Shown one piece after another: positions 26,484 to 35,908 of a DNA stretch of 64,000 nucleotides. Source of the stretch: Lactiplantibacillus plantarum (GTDB lineage: Bacteria; Bacillota; Bacilli; Lactobacillales; Lactobacillaceae); NCBI RefSeq assembly GCF_014131735.1, contig NZ_CP039121.1:2976001-3040000 (forward strand). The letters are read 5' to 3'. A program made the translations under genes and the position numbers. Position 1 is the first letter of the stretch, and each line of letters starts with the position of its first letter. Below the pieces are notes generated by a model. That model was not told where the DNA came from. It ran no database searches and was given only the letters and a program-made list of their open reading frames with translations.

Positions 26484-27878
26484 TTATTTAACCAGACCGA
26501 TAGTCTGTAAAATAAGGTAAATGTTTAAGATGATTAGAATCACCGTCACGATCCAAGCCGTCCACTTAACCCAGACACGGTTGGTGAAGTTCCCCATCAG
26601 CGCCCGATTACTCGTGAACATGACTAGCGGAATCATGGCAAATGGTAACGCGATACTCAGGAAGACTTGCGACATCGTCAGCAGATCTTCAATTTTCGCT
26701 TCATTGCCATGATAATAAATCGCAAAAGCCAACACTGGTGTAACCGAGATTAACCGAGTTAGTAACCGTTGTGCCCAGAGTGGCATCTTCAAACGGATAA
26801 ACCCTTCCATGATAATCTGACCAGATAACGTCCCCGTAATCGTAGAACTTTGACCAGAAGACAACAGCGCAATGGCAAAGAGCATACTGAGTAACGGACT
26901 CGCAATCGAGCCAACGACCTTACTATCGCCAAGTGCATTGTACAAGTCAACGAACCGGCCAAGATCCCCCTTAGTTCCAAAGAACAGTGCGGCGCCAAGA
27001 ATTAATAGCAAACTATTAACAACGAACGCGACTGACAATTGAATATTGGAGTCGATTGTCGTGAACTTAACAGCCTTGGCAACTTCTTTTTCGTCACTCC
27101 GGTCAACTTGACGTGTTTGTGAGATTGATGATCCCAAGTACAAGTTATGCGGCATAACGGTTGCCCCAACAATTCCGAGTGCTAGGAATAGCATAGAACG
27201 GTTGCTGACAATCCGACTAGTTGGGACATACCCTTTTAACATTTCTGGAATATTAGGTTGTGAAATAATAACTTCATACAGGAAGACGAAGAGAATCACG
27301 GCAACCAGCGTTGCCACAATTGCTTCGATTTTCCGGAAACCAAGTTTCATTAATAATAACAGAATCAAGACATCGGCAGTGGTAATCAAAATACCGACAA
27401 TTAATGGAAATCCGAATAATAACTTCAAAGCAATCCCAGAACCAATGATTTCAGCAACATCGGTCGCCATAATCGCTAGTTCAGTAATAATCCAGAGAAA
27501 AATCCCCATTCCTTTTGACGTTCGTTCCCGCGTCAATTGTGCTAAATCTTTACCCGTCACAATTCCCAGACGAGCGGCCATGGCTTGTAGCAACATGGCA
27601 ATTAAACTTGATAACAGGATCACAGAAAGTAATGCATATTTGTACTGTGATCCACCTGCGATTGATGTGATCCAGTTCCCAGGATCCATGTACCCAACTG
27701 CAACTAGTGCACCCGGTCCAGTGTAGGCAATTAAAGTTCGCCAGAAGCTGGCATCCTTAGGGACCCGGACACTCCCATTGACTTCGTCCAAGCTCTTACT
27801 ATCGGCACCCGTTGAATGAATCGCCTTTTCTTCGGCAGCTTTCATCTTAGCGTGATCCTTCGTTTTTGCTGATTTCAT
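26484..27878 (-). CDS. mntH: Nramp family divalent metal (Mn2+) transporter
   Basis: Membrane protein of 464 residues with eleven predicted segments. The metal-binding Nramp motifs are present: DPGNW in the first segment and [10 protein letters not shown] in the sixth. Nramp proteins import Mn2+ (and Fe2+ or Cd2+) with protons. L. plantarum accumulates very high Mn2+ against oxidative stress and carries several MntH copies; which one this is cannot be decided here. The start has GAGAGGG upstream. A good promoter lies about 110 bases before it. The N-terminus is long and charged (first 45 residues cytoplasmic). Confidence 0.94.
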   Translation of the reverse strand: MKSAKTKDHAKMKAAEEKAIHSTGADSKSLDEVNGSVRVPKDASFWRTLIAYTGPGALVAVGYMDPGNWITSIAGGSQYKYALLSVILLSSLIAMLLQAMAARLGIVTGKDLAQLTRERTSKGMGIFLWIITELAIMATDVAEIIGSGIALKLLFGFPLIVGILITTADVLILLLLMKLGFRKIEAIVATLVAVILFVFLYEVIISQPNIPEMLKGYVPTSRIVSNRSMLFLALGIVGATVMPHNLYLGSSISQTRQVDRSDEKEVAKAVKFTTIDSNIQLSVAFVVNSLLLILGAALFFGTKGDLGRFVDLYNALGDSKVVGSIASPLLSMLFAIALLSSGQSSTITGTLSGQIIMEGFIRLKMPLWAQRLLTRLISVTPVLAFAIYYHGNEAKIEDLLTMSQVFLSIALPFAMIPLVMFTSNRALMGNFTNRVWVKWTAWIVTVILIILNIYLILQTIGLVK

Positions 27879-27983
27879 TATGAAACCCTCTCTTCTATTG
27901 GTTTAGAATTCAGGTTGTGGACTACTACGTGATCCTCAACAGTGCGTCCCCTTAATTGAGCACTCACTTTAATTCCAATTGGT

Positions 27984-28011
27984 AGTATAGCACCATTAAC
28001 CTATTAGTCAA
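27984..28011 (-). promoter_or_regulatory. Promoter of mntH
   Basis: On the minus strand, TTGACT (28011-28006) and TATACT (27989-27984) are 16 bases apart. The spacer contains AGGTTAA, part of an MntR-like motif, but no full palindrome is convincing. Confidence 0.55.
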
Positions 28012-28048
28012 CTATTATTAATTATTACTTTGGCATCCCTAAAGCTTG

Positions 28049-28738
28049 TTATGACGCGGTATTATCATCTTGTAAGGGGATTCTCCGTGGGCTCAAACCA
28101 TTAACTAAAAAATCACTGAGATAGTGAATCAATTGCTCATCACTCAAATCATCCAGTTGTGGGTAGAGAACCTGTTCGACTAAATATCCCCCAATGGTTG
28201 AAAACACCAATTGTAAAATCATGCGATTCGGCCAATCAACTAATTCTCGAGCGGCTTTCAAGCGATCCATCGCTTCATTCGCCTGCGCCAAAATGCTAGG
28301 TGAGACCATCCCTAAGACGGCCGCTCGATCCTGAGCATTATTGAAAAATTGGGACAAAATGACGGCTAAGGAGGCTCGGTTACGTGTGACAAATGCGACC
28401 CGATCGCGCACAAGGGCGACAACAAATGCTTGCAAAGTCTGGTTAGGACTATCTAAAATTGCCTGGTCCAAAGTGTTCAACATCGTTGGCAAAATATTCT
28501 GCACAATCGGCTGCATAATGGCGTCCAGAATACCGTTCTTATTAACAAAATTATGAAATAAAGTTCCTTCAGCGACACCGGCCCGCTCTGCAATCTCCCG
28601 AGTGCCAACTTCTTCATAACCTTTTTCTGCAAATAAGTCGAGCGCGGCGGCTAAAATTTGCCGTTGGGTCCGGGTAATACGACCATCCTTCCCCAATGAA
28701 GCCGCATAATAGGCCTGGATGGTTTCAATTTCACTCAT
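28049..28738 (-). CDS. TetR family transcriptional regulator
   Basis: Regulator of 229 residues. The N-terminal TetR helix-turn-helix (about 22-70; RQILAAALDLFAEKGYEEVG, EIAERAGVAEGTLFHNFVNK) is followed by a helical ligand domain. No efflux or target gene is adjacent: mntH lies downstream on the same strand and an Rrf2-type gene is divergent upstream. Its target is therefore unknown. Confidence 0.9.
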   Translation of the reverse strand: MSEIETIQAYYAASLGKDGRITRTQRQILAAALDLFAEKGYEEVGTREIAERAGVAEGTLFHNFVNKNGILDAIMQPIVQNILPTMLNTLDQAILDSPNQTLQAFVVALVRDRVAFVTRNRASLAVILSQFFNNAQDRAAVLGMVSPSILAQANEAMDRLKAARELVDWPNRMILQLVFSTIGGYLVEQVLYPQLDDLSDEQLIHYLSDFLVNGLSPRRIPLQDDNTAS

Positions 28739-28922
28739 GATGATAAGCTCCTTTTTTGCAGTAACTGCTCAATTTTGGCATTTACATCATAACTGATTCG
28801 GTCCCCCAAAACAACCATCTTTATAAAAGTTACATCATTAGCTTTACTAAACTCGTTAATTGCTTTTATAAGTGGATTTATTTATAATCATAGTAACCAA
28901 TTAAGTTACAGGAAGTGATTAT

Positions 28923-29363
28923 ATGCGTGTTTCAACCCGCTTTAGCGACTCGATCCATTTACTGGCCTACATTAAAATTTACGCAGATACTAAATTAACA
29001 AGTGACGCCATTGCCCGCAGCATTGAAACTAGTCCAGTCGTTGTTCGCCGATTGATGAGCAAGCTTCGACAAGCCGGACTAATCACAACAACGCCCGGTA
29101 CTGCTCAACCGGCACTCGCCAAACCTTTAAGTCAAATTTCACTGCTCAGCGTCTTCTACGCAATTGAAGGCGATAAGCCACTACTCGCCGTCGATCCTAA
29201 GACCAATCCGGATTGTATTGTTGGTGGCAATATTCAAACCGTTCTGAAACAATACTATCAAGACGCGCAAACGGCAGCCGAAGCACGGTTAGCTAAGACT
29301 AGCTTACAAGACGTGGTCGATAACATTTTAGTGGAACAAGCAAAGAAAGATGCCCACAAATAA
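28923..29363 (+). CDS. Rrf2 family transcriptional regulator
   Basis: Regulator of 146 residues with a winged helix-turn-helix (about 8-65; SDAIARSIETSPVVVRRLMSKLRQAGLI) and a helical tail. It has a single Cys (near residue 99) where IscR- or NsrR-type members carry three, so no iron-sulphur cluster is expected. It resembles the YwnA subgroup, which uses redox-active or single Cys residues. GGAAGTGA precedes the ATG. It converges on lpdD; a link to phenolic acid metabolism is possible but not shown. Confidence 0.88.
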   Translation: MRVSTRFSDSIHLLAYIKIYADTKLTSDAIARSIETSPVVVRRLMSKLRQAGLITTTPGTAQPALAKPLSQISLLSVFYAIEGDKPLLAVDPKTNPDCIVGGNIQTVLKQYYQDAQTAAEARLAKTSLQDVVDNILVEQAKKDAHK

Positions 29364-29497
29364 GCTGCCAGATTAGCTGACGGTGTGCGATTGCGGAAGC
29401 CAGCGCGCATGTCGATACTAAAGTTATAATTCACCCTGCAAGCCACTCCGTTTAAATACAAACATGCTAGTATGTTTATGCCTAACTTGGACAAAAA

Positions 29498-29537
29498 ATT
29501 GCACTTCAGAATCAACATCTGAAGCGCAATTTTTTTG
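29498..29537 (+). terminator. Terminator of the Rrf2 gene
   Basis: AAATTGC-CTTCAGA (29498-29510) pairs with TCTGAAG-GCAATTT (29519-29532) and is followed by Ts. Confidence 0.85.
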
Positions 29538-29657
29538 TTGAATTATTTCATCTAGTACAACTTTAATAACAATAAACGGCCAGCTCGGTGCATATTATCC
29601 AGCAATAGGGCGCAAAGACAATATTGCGCTGTTTTCGACACCCCATGCGTCACGAAT

Positions 29658-30068
29658 CTACCGCGGTTGCTCATCTTGTCCATAATATTCCGGCTTTTCA
29701 GCCTGGACGGGATGGGCCTGTAACCAGCTAATAATCTGGCGGCTGAGGTCATCCGTCATTGGTGCCGCAGCTGCTATTTGTGCTTTAGTAATTTGGTTGA
29801 CATGAATTCCCGCAGTAATTGTACAGCTTCCATCTAGATAACGCTGAATCCGCTTGGCCATTCGTTCCGAAATAAAGTTATCTTTATGGAAGCGACCATC
29901 ATGGCTAGGAAACTTAACCGTTTCGGGAACCGTGCTGGCAGTTAGTGTGGTCACGTCACCAATATGGGGATTGGTCCCACCGGTAACGACGATCAACAAG
30001 TCATATCCAATCACTTGGAGTGTTGCTTGTATTTGATACCCGGCCTGCTCAGTCGTAAAAGTTGCCAT
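29658..30068 (-). CDS. lpdD: LpdD-like gallate/protocatechuate decarboxylase accessory subunit
   Basis: Small protein of 136 residues, the size of LpdD. It directly follows the UbiX-type lpdB gene with a gap of two bases. In L. plantarum lpdB and lpdD are known to be adjacent while the catalytic decarboxylase gene lpdC lies far away on the chromosome; exactly this arrangement is seen here. The exact role of LpdD is unclear. The ATG at 30068 follows GGGAGGGGG; six further codons upstream overlap that site and are not used. Identification rests mostly on context and size. Confidence 0.8.
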   Translation of the reverse strand: MATFTTEQAGYQIQATLQVIGYDLLIVVTGGTNPHIGDVTTLTASTVPETVKFPSHDGRFHKDNFISERMAKRIQRYLDGSCTITAGIHVNQITKAQIAAAAPMTDDLSRQIISWLQAHPVQAEKPEYYGQDEQPR

Positions 30069-30070
30069 GT

Positions 30071-30634
30071 TTAATCCCCCTCCCAACGGCGATCAGTTTC
30101 ATTATGAATATGAAACGCATCCAAAATTTTCATTGTTTGATGATTGACCAGATCCTGAATGGACTGTGGATGATTATAAAAAGCGGGAATCGGTGGAATA
30201 ATTTGGGCACCGAGTTTTGCCAACTTTGTTAGATTTTCTAAATGAATCACGCTTAACGGTGTTTCACGTGGAACAATCACAAGTTTACGTTGTTCTTTAA
30301 TCGTGACATCAGCAGCCCGCGATATTAAATTATCACCGAAGCCGTACGCAATCCCCGCTACCGTCTTCATACTAGCTGGGACAATGACCATTCCGTCATT
30401 CAAAAACGAACCACTGGCAATCGCTGCGCCTTGGTCATTAGCCCGATAAGTAGCATCCGCGAGCGCCGTCAGCTGCGCGAGCGAGTAATCAGTCTCTAAC
30501 TCCAAGTTTTTTTTAGCCCACGCACTCATTACCAGGTGAACTTCAACATCTGGCCGCTGATGTAACTTTTCTAATAAGTCGACCGCGTAAATCGTACCGG
30601 ACGCTCCCGTGATTCCCACAACAATTCGTTTCAT
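30071..30634 (-). CDS. lpdB: Flavin prenyltransferase, UbiX/Pad1 family
   Basis: Protein of 187 residues with the UbiX fold: flavin-binding GITGASGTIYAVDLL at the N-terminus, SGSFLNDGMVIVPASMKT in the middle and VIVPRETPLSVIHLENLTKL towards the end. The family makes prenylated FMN, the cofactor of UbiD-type decarboxylases; here the client would be gallate decarboxylase LpdC. The ATG at 30634 matches UbiX starts (MKRIVVGITGA); the frame stays open for fifteen codons upstream. The ribosome binding site is weak (GGGGCG). First gene of the lpdB-lpdD operon. Confidence 0.9.
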   Translation of the reverse strand: MKRIVVGITGASGTIYAVDLLEKLHQRPDVEVHLVMSAWAKKNLELETDYSLAQLTALADATYRANDQGAAIASGSFLNDGMVIVPASMKTVAGIAYGFGDNLISRAADVTIKEQRKLVIVPRETPLSVIHLENLTKLAKLGAQIIPPIPAFYNHPQSIQDLVNHQTMKILDAFHIHNETDRRWEGD

Positions 30635-30880
30635 GACAACATCGCCCCGTTTCTGTAGATTAATGATATTATGATTCAATTAAGCCTTCATCTTTATCTT
30701 AACCTGCGCGATTGGTTGAAACAAATCGAGTTTTGACTGGTTAATATTCTTAACTGGAATATCAGCGAATCAAACGACTCTAATAACATTTGATTTATCA
30801 TTAAAACCAAACATTCAATGCGCCACACCACGTTTTTTGGCCTATAATTAAGGTAGTGTATTAATGAGGGAGGGATGTCT

Positions 30881-31663
30881 ATGGCAAAACGACGAATCAC
30901 ACACGACCCACACCAGTTTGTTAATACTGCTACTGACCGGCGACGCTTACAATTGGCTGTCCAATTAGCCTTGCCAACCTGTGCGCACGTCTTAGCACGC
31001 AATTTTGCGCGTTCTAGTGCCAGCTCTTACTGGCTACTAATGCTAAAGACGCCGGGGACGGCTGCCCCGCGCTTTTTGACCTTGCGGATCGCGGATCATT
31101 TGCTATGGCTGACGAACCATGATCAATTAACCATTAGTTGGGAGGCTGGTAATTTTGACGCCGTTCAACGGACCTTGCGTCAAGAATTAACACCAGCCAC
31201 TCTGCAACAATACAGTTATCAACTCACGACAACTGATATTATGACACTGCGCTTGATTCTGCATTTGGAACAACATCAGCTCATTTGGTTGGTCCAATTA
31301 GCACCTGAAATCGCTAAGGCCTACAAGAATCAGCATTTTGACCTTCGTGACGACTTTGGTCAGGCCAAATTGTTACTAGGCAACATGAATAACAGCAGTC
31401 TCCAACTGGTGCCAGTTAAGCAACCAGCTTTCCAAAATCATCTTGGACAATACTTCGGCCGCAATCTCCTATTCTCACAGTTCACCAGCCACCATCTATT
31501 GCGACTATTGCCCACCAATCAATGGATTCGACCCTTGCTAAAGGTGTTGCCACCCACACCAAATCTGGAACAGCAACTAGCAGTCCTGTATGGCACCGAC
31601 TTTGTCCGCATTTATGTTGAAGCGATTCGACAACAAGCACGCTTGCAAGCGATTAGTTCATAA
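30881..31663 (+). CDS. Protein of unknown function
   Basis: Soluble protein of 260 residues rich in Leu, Gln and His; no signal peptide, no membrane segment and no motif I recognise. GGGAGGG lies six bases before the ATG at 30881; an in-frame ATG two codons earlier overlaps that site. Divergent from lpdB, with about 245 bases between the two starts. Ends at its own terminator. Confidence 0.7.
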   Translation: MAKRRITHDPHQFVNTATDRRRLQLAVQLALPTCAHVLARNFARSSASSYWLLMLKTPGTAAPRFLTLRIADHLLWLTNHDQLTISWEAGNFDAVQRTLRQELTPATLQQYSYQLTTTDIMTLRLILHLEQHQLIWLVQLAPEIAKAYKNQHFDLRDDFGQAKLLLGNMNNSSLQLVPVKQPAFQNHLGQYFGRNLLFSQFTSHHLLRLLPTNQWIRPLLKVLPPTPNLEQQLAVLYGTDFVRIYVEAIRQQARLQAISS

Positions 31664-31702
31664 AAATAAGACCCCCGCTACGTTCAGCAGGAGCCTTATT
31701 TT
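31663..31702. terminator. Terminator shared by the unknown gene and the second trehalose-type EII gene
   Basis: AAAATAAG (31663-31670) pairs with CTTATTTT (31695-31702), with a GC-rich inner stem. It overlaps the stop codon of the unknown gene. Confidence 0.75.
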
Positions 31703-31704
31703 AG

Positions 31705-33666
31705 TTACTGATTATTAGTCGCTTTTAAGTTTTCCTTAGGACCTAACAACTTATCCGAAAAGCCAAATACATAAACTAACATCGTTGCAATCACTAGTGT
31801 CCCGTAATGGGATATCAAATAACCATAAAAGTTTGACCCGATGCCGACACCCGGGGTGATAAACGCGGGGAAACCGATCAACGACCCTGACAAAGCATAG
31901 TTATTAACGCGTAACAGACCGGTCAGTAAGCCACCTAGACCACTCGCAATACTAGCAACGACAAAGACCCGTTTGTATTTCAAGTTGACTCCGTATAGCG
32001 CCGGCTCGGTAACACCACAAAAGGCTGAAATTGCAGCTGCCAGTGAGATCTCCTTTAGGTGCTTATCCTTAGACTTTAAGAAGACGGCTAACACCGCACC
32101 ACCCTGAGCGACCATGGTAATCGAGAGGATTGCATTCAAATAACTGTGTCCATTCGTCGCAATATCATTGATCACAATGGGAATAATGCCCCAGTGGAGC
32201 CCGAAAATGACCATCGTCTGGTATAAACCGCCAATAACCAATCCTGATAAGGCCGGGCTAAAATTATAGACGGCGACCAAACCGTTGGCCAAGCCCTTAC
32301 TTATAATCGTAATTAAGGGACCGACCACCACTAATACCACTACCGCCAAAATCAGGGCTTCGATAATCGGAATAAAGACGCTCCGTAAATACAGCGGAAC
32401 AACTCGTTTTAACCCCCGCTCAACGTACACGCCTAGCCATGCAGCCACAATCATCGGGAACACGGATGCCGAATACGACATTAAATGCGTCGGAACACCT
32501 AAGAACGTGATTTGGGCCGTGGTTCCCTTACTAGCTGCCGTTATCAGACTTGGATAGATAAGAACAGCACCGACAATCGCCAGCACGATTGGATCTGAAC
32601 CTAACTTTTTGGCAGCAGTAAAGCCTAGGACAACTGGTAAAAAGTAAAACGTTGCATCAGCTACCGCGTTCAATACCATGTACGTCCCACTCGTGACCGC
32701 CAAGACTTTGAAGCCCGTTAACGCGGCCAAGATTCCTTTTAAAATCCCTGAACCTGCCAAAATGCCAATCACTGGAATCATTGCCGCGGTCATAACACCA
32801 ATGACACCACTAATGCCATTACGCACGTGGCTTAGCCAATTAACGTCACTTGATGCCTCCTGAACCGGTGGTACTGGCACTCCGTCCGCAAATTCAGGCC
32901 CTAGTTGTGCGATCACTGCATCAAAAACATCGTTGACTGCCGGACCAATCACAACTTGATACTGACCACCGGCCTTCGCAACATCAATGACGCCGTCCAA
33001 GTTCGCAATAACCGCATCGTGCGCTAGTGCTTCATCCTTCAAATAAAATCGCAACCGTGTTATACAATGAATCACGCTATTAATATTTTGTTGGCCGCCC
33101 ACATTGGCTACAATTGCCGTGGCTAATGCCGAGTAATGCGTCGTTGACTGCGGCACCGCTGCCACTACCGGTGACGCGGTTTTTGTCACTGTTATCAAGT
33201 GAGCCGTTGCGACGACTGCACCGGCCGCGACAGCTTGTGGCAGTGGGGCTAGCGTCAAGTCAGTGAGTACCCGCTGAGCGTTCGTCACGACAATGATCAC
33301 CGTGGTCGGTTTGTGGGCCTGCTCGATAGCAGCTAAATCCATGTCGACTAGTAGTGTGCCAGCCGTCACCTTATCACCGACCTTCACGTGAACTTCAAAC
33401 GGTGCCCCATTGAGTGCCACCGTATCGACACCCAGATGTACCAACACTTCGAGGCCAGTCGTAGTCACCATGCCAATTGCATGTTTGGTTGTTGCGACTA
33501 CTGTGATTCGACCACTAACTGGTGCCAAGATGTGACCAGCTGTCGGCTGAACACCAAATCCCGGCCCTACCCTTCCCGCCGCAAAAACAGGATCCGGAAC
33601 CGTTGCCAATGACAATACTTGACCAGTAACTGGTGCTAAAATGGCTACTTCATCGATTTTTCCCAT
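31705..33666 (-). CDS. PTS beta-glucoside/trehalose-family EIIABC (second copy)
   Basis: Protein of about 653 residues with domains in A-B-C order: an N-terminal EIIA of glucose type (phospho-His in VLVHLGVDTV, near residue 85), an EIIB with its phospho-Cys in SVIHCITRLRF, and a C-terminal EIIC with about ten membrane segments and the GVTEPALYGVNLKYKR loop. Most trehalose and beta-glucoside permeases have the order B-C-A. I prefer the fourth in-frame Met as start because GGGGG lies nine bases before it. It is the last gene of the trehalose locus, 220 bases after a terminator, with its own upstream region. Substrate unproven: trehalose or another glucoside. Confidence 0.9.
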   Translation of the reverse strand: MGKIDEVAILAPVTGQVLSLATVPDPVFAAGRVGPGFGVQPTAGHILAPVSGRITVVATTKHAIGMVTTTGLEVLVHLGVDTVALNGAPFEVHVKVGDKVTAGTLLVDMDLAAIEQAHKPTTVIIVVTNAQRVLTDLTLAPLPQAVAAGAVVATAHLITVTKTASPVVAAVPQSTTHYSALATAIVANVGGQQNINSVIHCITRLRFYLKDEALAHDAVIANLDGVIDVAKAGGQYQVVIGPAVNDVFDAVIAQLGPEFADGVPVPPVQEASSDVNWLSHVRNGISGVIGVMTAAMIPVIGILAGSGILKGILAALTGFKVLAVTSGTYMVLNAVADATFYFLPVVLGFTAAKKLGSDPIVLAIVGAVLIYPSLITAASKGTTAQITFLGVPTHLMSYSASVFPMIVAAWLGVYVERGLKRVVPLYLRSVFIPIIEALILAVVVLVVVGPLITIISKGLANGLVAVYNFSPALSGLVIGGLYQTMVIFGLHWGIIPIVINDIATNGHSYLNAILSITMVAQGGAVLAVFLKSKDKHLKEISLAAAISAFCGVTEPALYGVNLKYKRVFVVASIASGLGGLLTGLLRVNNYALSGSLIGFPAFITPGVGIGSNFYGYLISHYGTLVIATMLVYVFGFSDKLLGPKENLKATNNQ

Positions 33667-33820
33667 AATCATCATCCCCCATGTAAAACCCTTAACCTAA
33701 CCTTCAAAAATCCTTAAGACGACCGTCTCACGTCCAATCATGATCCATTAAAATTCTATCATCACAATTAGACCAATCTCCATCACTTACCATCACTTCG
33801 TTAGGGCGACTAAATATCAA

Positions 33821-33857
33821 AAACAAGCATTTTTCCGAATCGGAAAAATACTTGTTT
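33821..33857 (-). terminator. Terminator between the two EIIABC genes
   Basis: AAACAAGCATTTTTCCGA (33821-33838) pairs with 33840-33857 with one mismatch. It closes the treR-treA-PTS transcript before the second EII gene. Confidence 0.75.
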
Positions 33858-33894
33858 ATCCTAACGTTGATTAATTATTTGACGTCGCCATTAA

Positions 33895-35892
33895 CTAGGC
33901 GGTTGCACCTAAGTGTCGCTTTTTAGGCGCTACTTTAACTGCATTTGCATCCTCATCCTTAAAACCAAACATCCAAGTTAAAGCGAAGGACACGACAATC
34001 GTGGCTGCGGATGCAATCAAGAAACCATAAAAACTAAAGTCCAAGCCCTTCGGATTAACAAAGGACGTGAAGCCAATCAGTGAACCCGTAAAGCCCCACA
34101 TATTGACATTCATCAAGCCGGTCAAGAAGCCACCAACTGCCGCCCCAATACTGGCAGTCACAAAGGCCCGACCATATTTCAAGTTGATCCCGTACATGGC
34201 TGGTTCGGTAACACCACAGAAGGCTGAAATCGTTGCTGGCCAAGCAAGTTCTTGAATGTTAGCCAGCTTTGACTTTAAGGCGATTGCGAATACTGCGCCC
34301 CCCTGGGCAACCATCGTCGCTGAAACAATCGCGTTCAAGTAACTGTGACCCGTCGTTGCAATATCGTTGGCCACAATCGGAATAACCGCCCAGTGCAACC
34401 CGAAGATCACCAATACTTGATAGAAGCCACCAATGATTAAGCCAGAAATCGCAGGGCTCAAATTGTAGACCCACACAATAATATTTGCCAATCCCGTTGA
34501 AAGCACAGTAATAATTGGACCAAGGAATAATAGAATCGCACCGGAAACAATCACAACTTCAAATAATGGCACAAAAATCATTCGTAATACCGTTGGAATC
34601 ACCCGTTTTAGCCATGGTTCCAACTTACTTGCTAGCCAGGCCCCCGCAATCATCGGGAAAATTGAATACGTATACGAGGCAACGTGTACCGGCAAGCCAA
34701 AGAAGTTCGCGTTGATCCCCATTCCTAAAAGCGTACTCGTCGCTTTACCACTTGCCATCGTTACAATAGCTGGATAAGTCAGCACCCCACCGATGATTCC
34801 CATAATCACCGGATCTGCCCCTAACTTTTTACCAGCCGTAAAACCGACGAAGATTGGCAGGAAGTAAAAGACCGAGTCGCCCATCGCATTAATAATCACG
34901 TACGTTGGTGCGGTCGGGCTAACTAAATTAAACGTGGTAAGTAACGCAAGAATTCCTTTTAAAATACCAGAGGCTGCTAATAATCCAATGACGGGAATCA
35001 TTGAACCCGTGATAACACCAATTAAATTACTGATACCCCATTTAACTTTGCCCCACGGCGTCGTTGGCCGCTGAGCTGCTGCGGCAGTCTCAGCAACAGC
35101 TTTAGCCGTCTCCGAATCATTTGAAAATCCCGGTCCGATTTGCTTGATGATCGCATCATAGACATCCGTGACAGCAGGACCAATCACGACCTGATATTGA
35201 CCGCCCGCTTTTGCTACGTCGATGACCCCTTTTAAGTCCCGCACGACGTCATCATTGGCTTTACTCTCATCTTTCAAATAAAAACGCAAGCGAGTAATGC
35301 AGTGAATCAAACTACTAACATTCTCGACACCACCAACATTAGCCACGATGTCCGCGGCTAACTGATCATATTTACCCGCTTTTGGTAATCGATTCTGCCG
35401 CTTAGCATTAAATGTGTTGGCGTTCAGACGGCCCGTAGCTGTCACGTCACCGGCAGCTTTTGCCCCCGTAACGACGTCCAACGATTCCAATTTATCACTA
35501 GTGTTAGTCACTGCTAAAATCACTGTGGTCTGACGATTAGCGGCTTGAATAGCAGCTAAATCCATGGTGGCAATCACGTCCCCCGCCTGAACATCATCGC
35601 CCGCGGCCACTTTGACCGTGAACGGGGCACCCTTTAAGTCAACCGTGTCGATTCCGAGATGCACTAATACTTCCAAATGATCATCAGGCGTTGTGAACCC
35701 AATCGCGTGTTTCGTCTCAGCCACCATCGTGACCTGACCACTGACTGGTGCAACAACTTCTCCACTTGAAGGTTGAACGCCAAAGCCCAGTCCCATCATA
35801 CCGGCTGAAAAGACCGGGTCTTTAACCTTATTTAACGCAATAACGTCCCCATTGACCGGCGACAAAATTGTTACTGTTTGTGCCTTTGCCAT
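33895..35892 (-). CDS. PTS trehalose EIIABC
   Basis: Protein of about 665 residues in the same A-B-C order as its paralogue: EIIA with VLVHLGIDTV, EIIB with phospho-Cys in SLIHCITRLRF, and EIIC with GVTEPAMYGINLKYGR. It takes up trehalose as trehalose-6-phosphate. It lies ten bases or so behind treA, so it belongs to the same transcript, and this is why I assign trehalose to this copy. GGAGG lies seven bases before the ATG at 35892; an ATG two codons earlier overlaps the site. Confidence 0.93.
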   Translation of the reverse strand: MAKAQTVTILSPVNGDVIALNKVKDPVFSAGMMGLGFGVQPSSGEVVAPVSGQVTMVAETKHAIGFTTPDDHLEVLVHLGIDTVDLKGAPFTVKVAAGDDVQAGDVIATMDLAAIQAANRQTTVILAVTNTSDKLESLDVVTGAKAAGDVTATGRLNANTFNAKRQNRLPKAGKYDQLAADIVANVGGVENVSSLIHCITRLRFYLKDESKANDDVVRDLKGVIDVAKAGGQYQVVIGPAVTDVYDAIIKQIGPGFSNDSETAKAVAETAAAAQRPTTPWGKVKWGISNLIGVITGSMIPVIGLLAASGILKGILALLTTFNLVSPTAPTYVIINAMGDSVFYFLPIFVGFTAGKKLGADPVIMGIIGGVLTYPAIVTMASGKATSTLLGMGINANFFGLPVHVASYTYSIFPMIAGAWLASKLEPWLKRVIPTVLRMIFVPLFEVVIVSGAILLFLGPIITVLSTGLANIIVWVYNLSPAISGLIIGGFYQVLVIFGLHWAVIPIVANDIATTGHSYLNAIVSATMVAQGGAVFAIALKSKLANIQELAWPATISAFCGVTEPAMYGINLKYGRAFVTASIGAAVGGFLTGLMNVNMWGFTGSLIGFTSFVNPKGLDFSFYGFLIASAATIVVSFALTWMFGFKDEDANAVKVAPKKRHLGATA

Positions 35893-35908
35893 ACCCATTC
35901 CTCCATTC

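Noticed and set aside
27202..27726. 174-codon frame on the plus strand
   Set aside because: Fully inside mntH on the opposite strand, no ribosome binding site, low-complexity reading of membrane segments.
30694..31002. 102-codon frame on the minus strand
   Set aside because: Overlaps the start of the 260-residue gene and its promoter; composition unlike a protein and no ribosome binding site.
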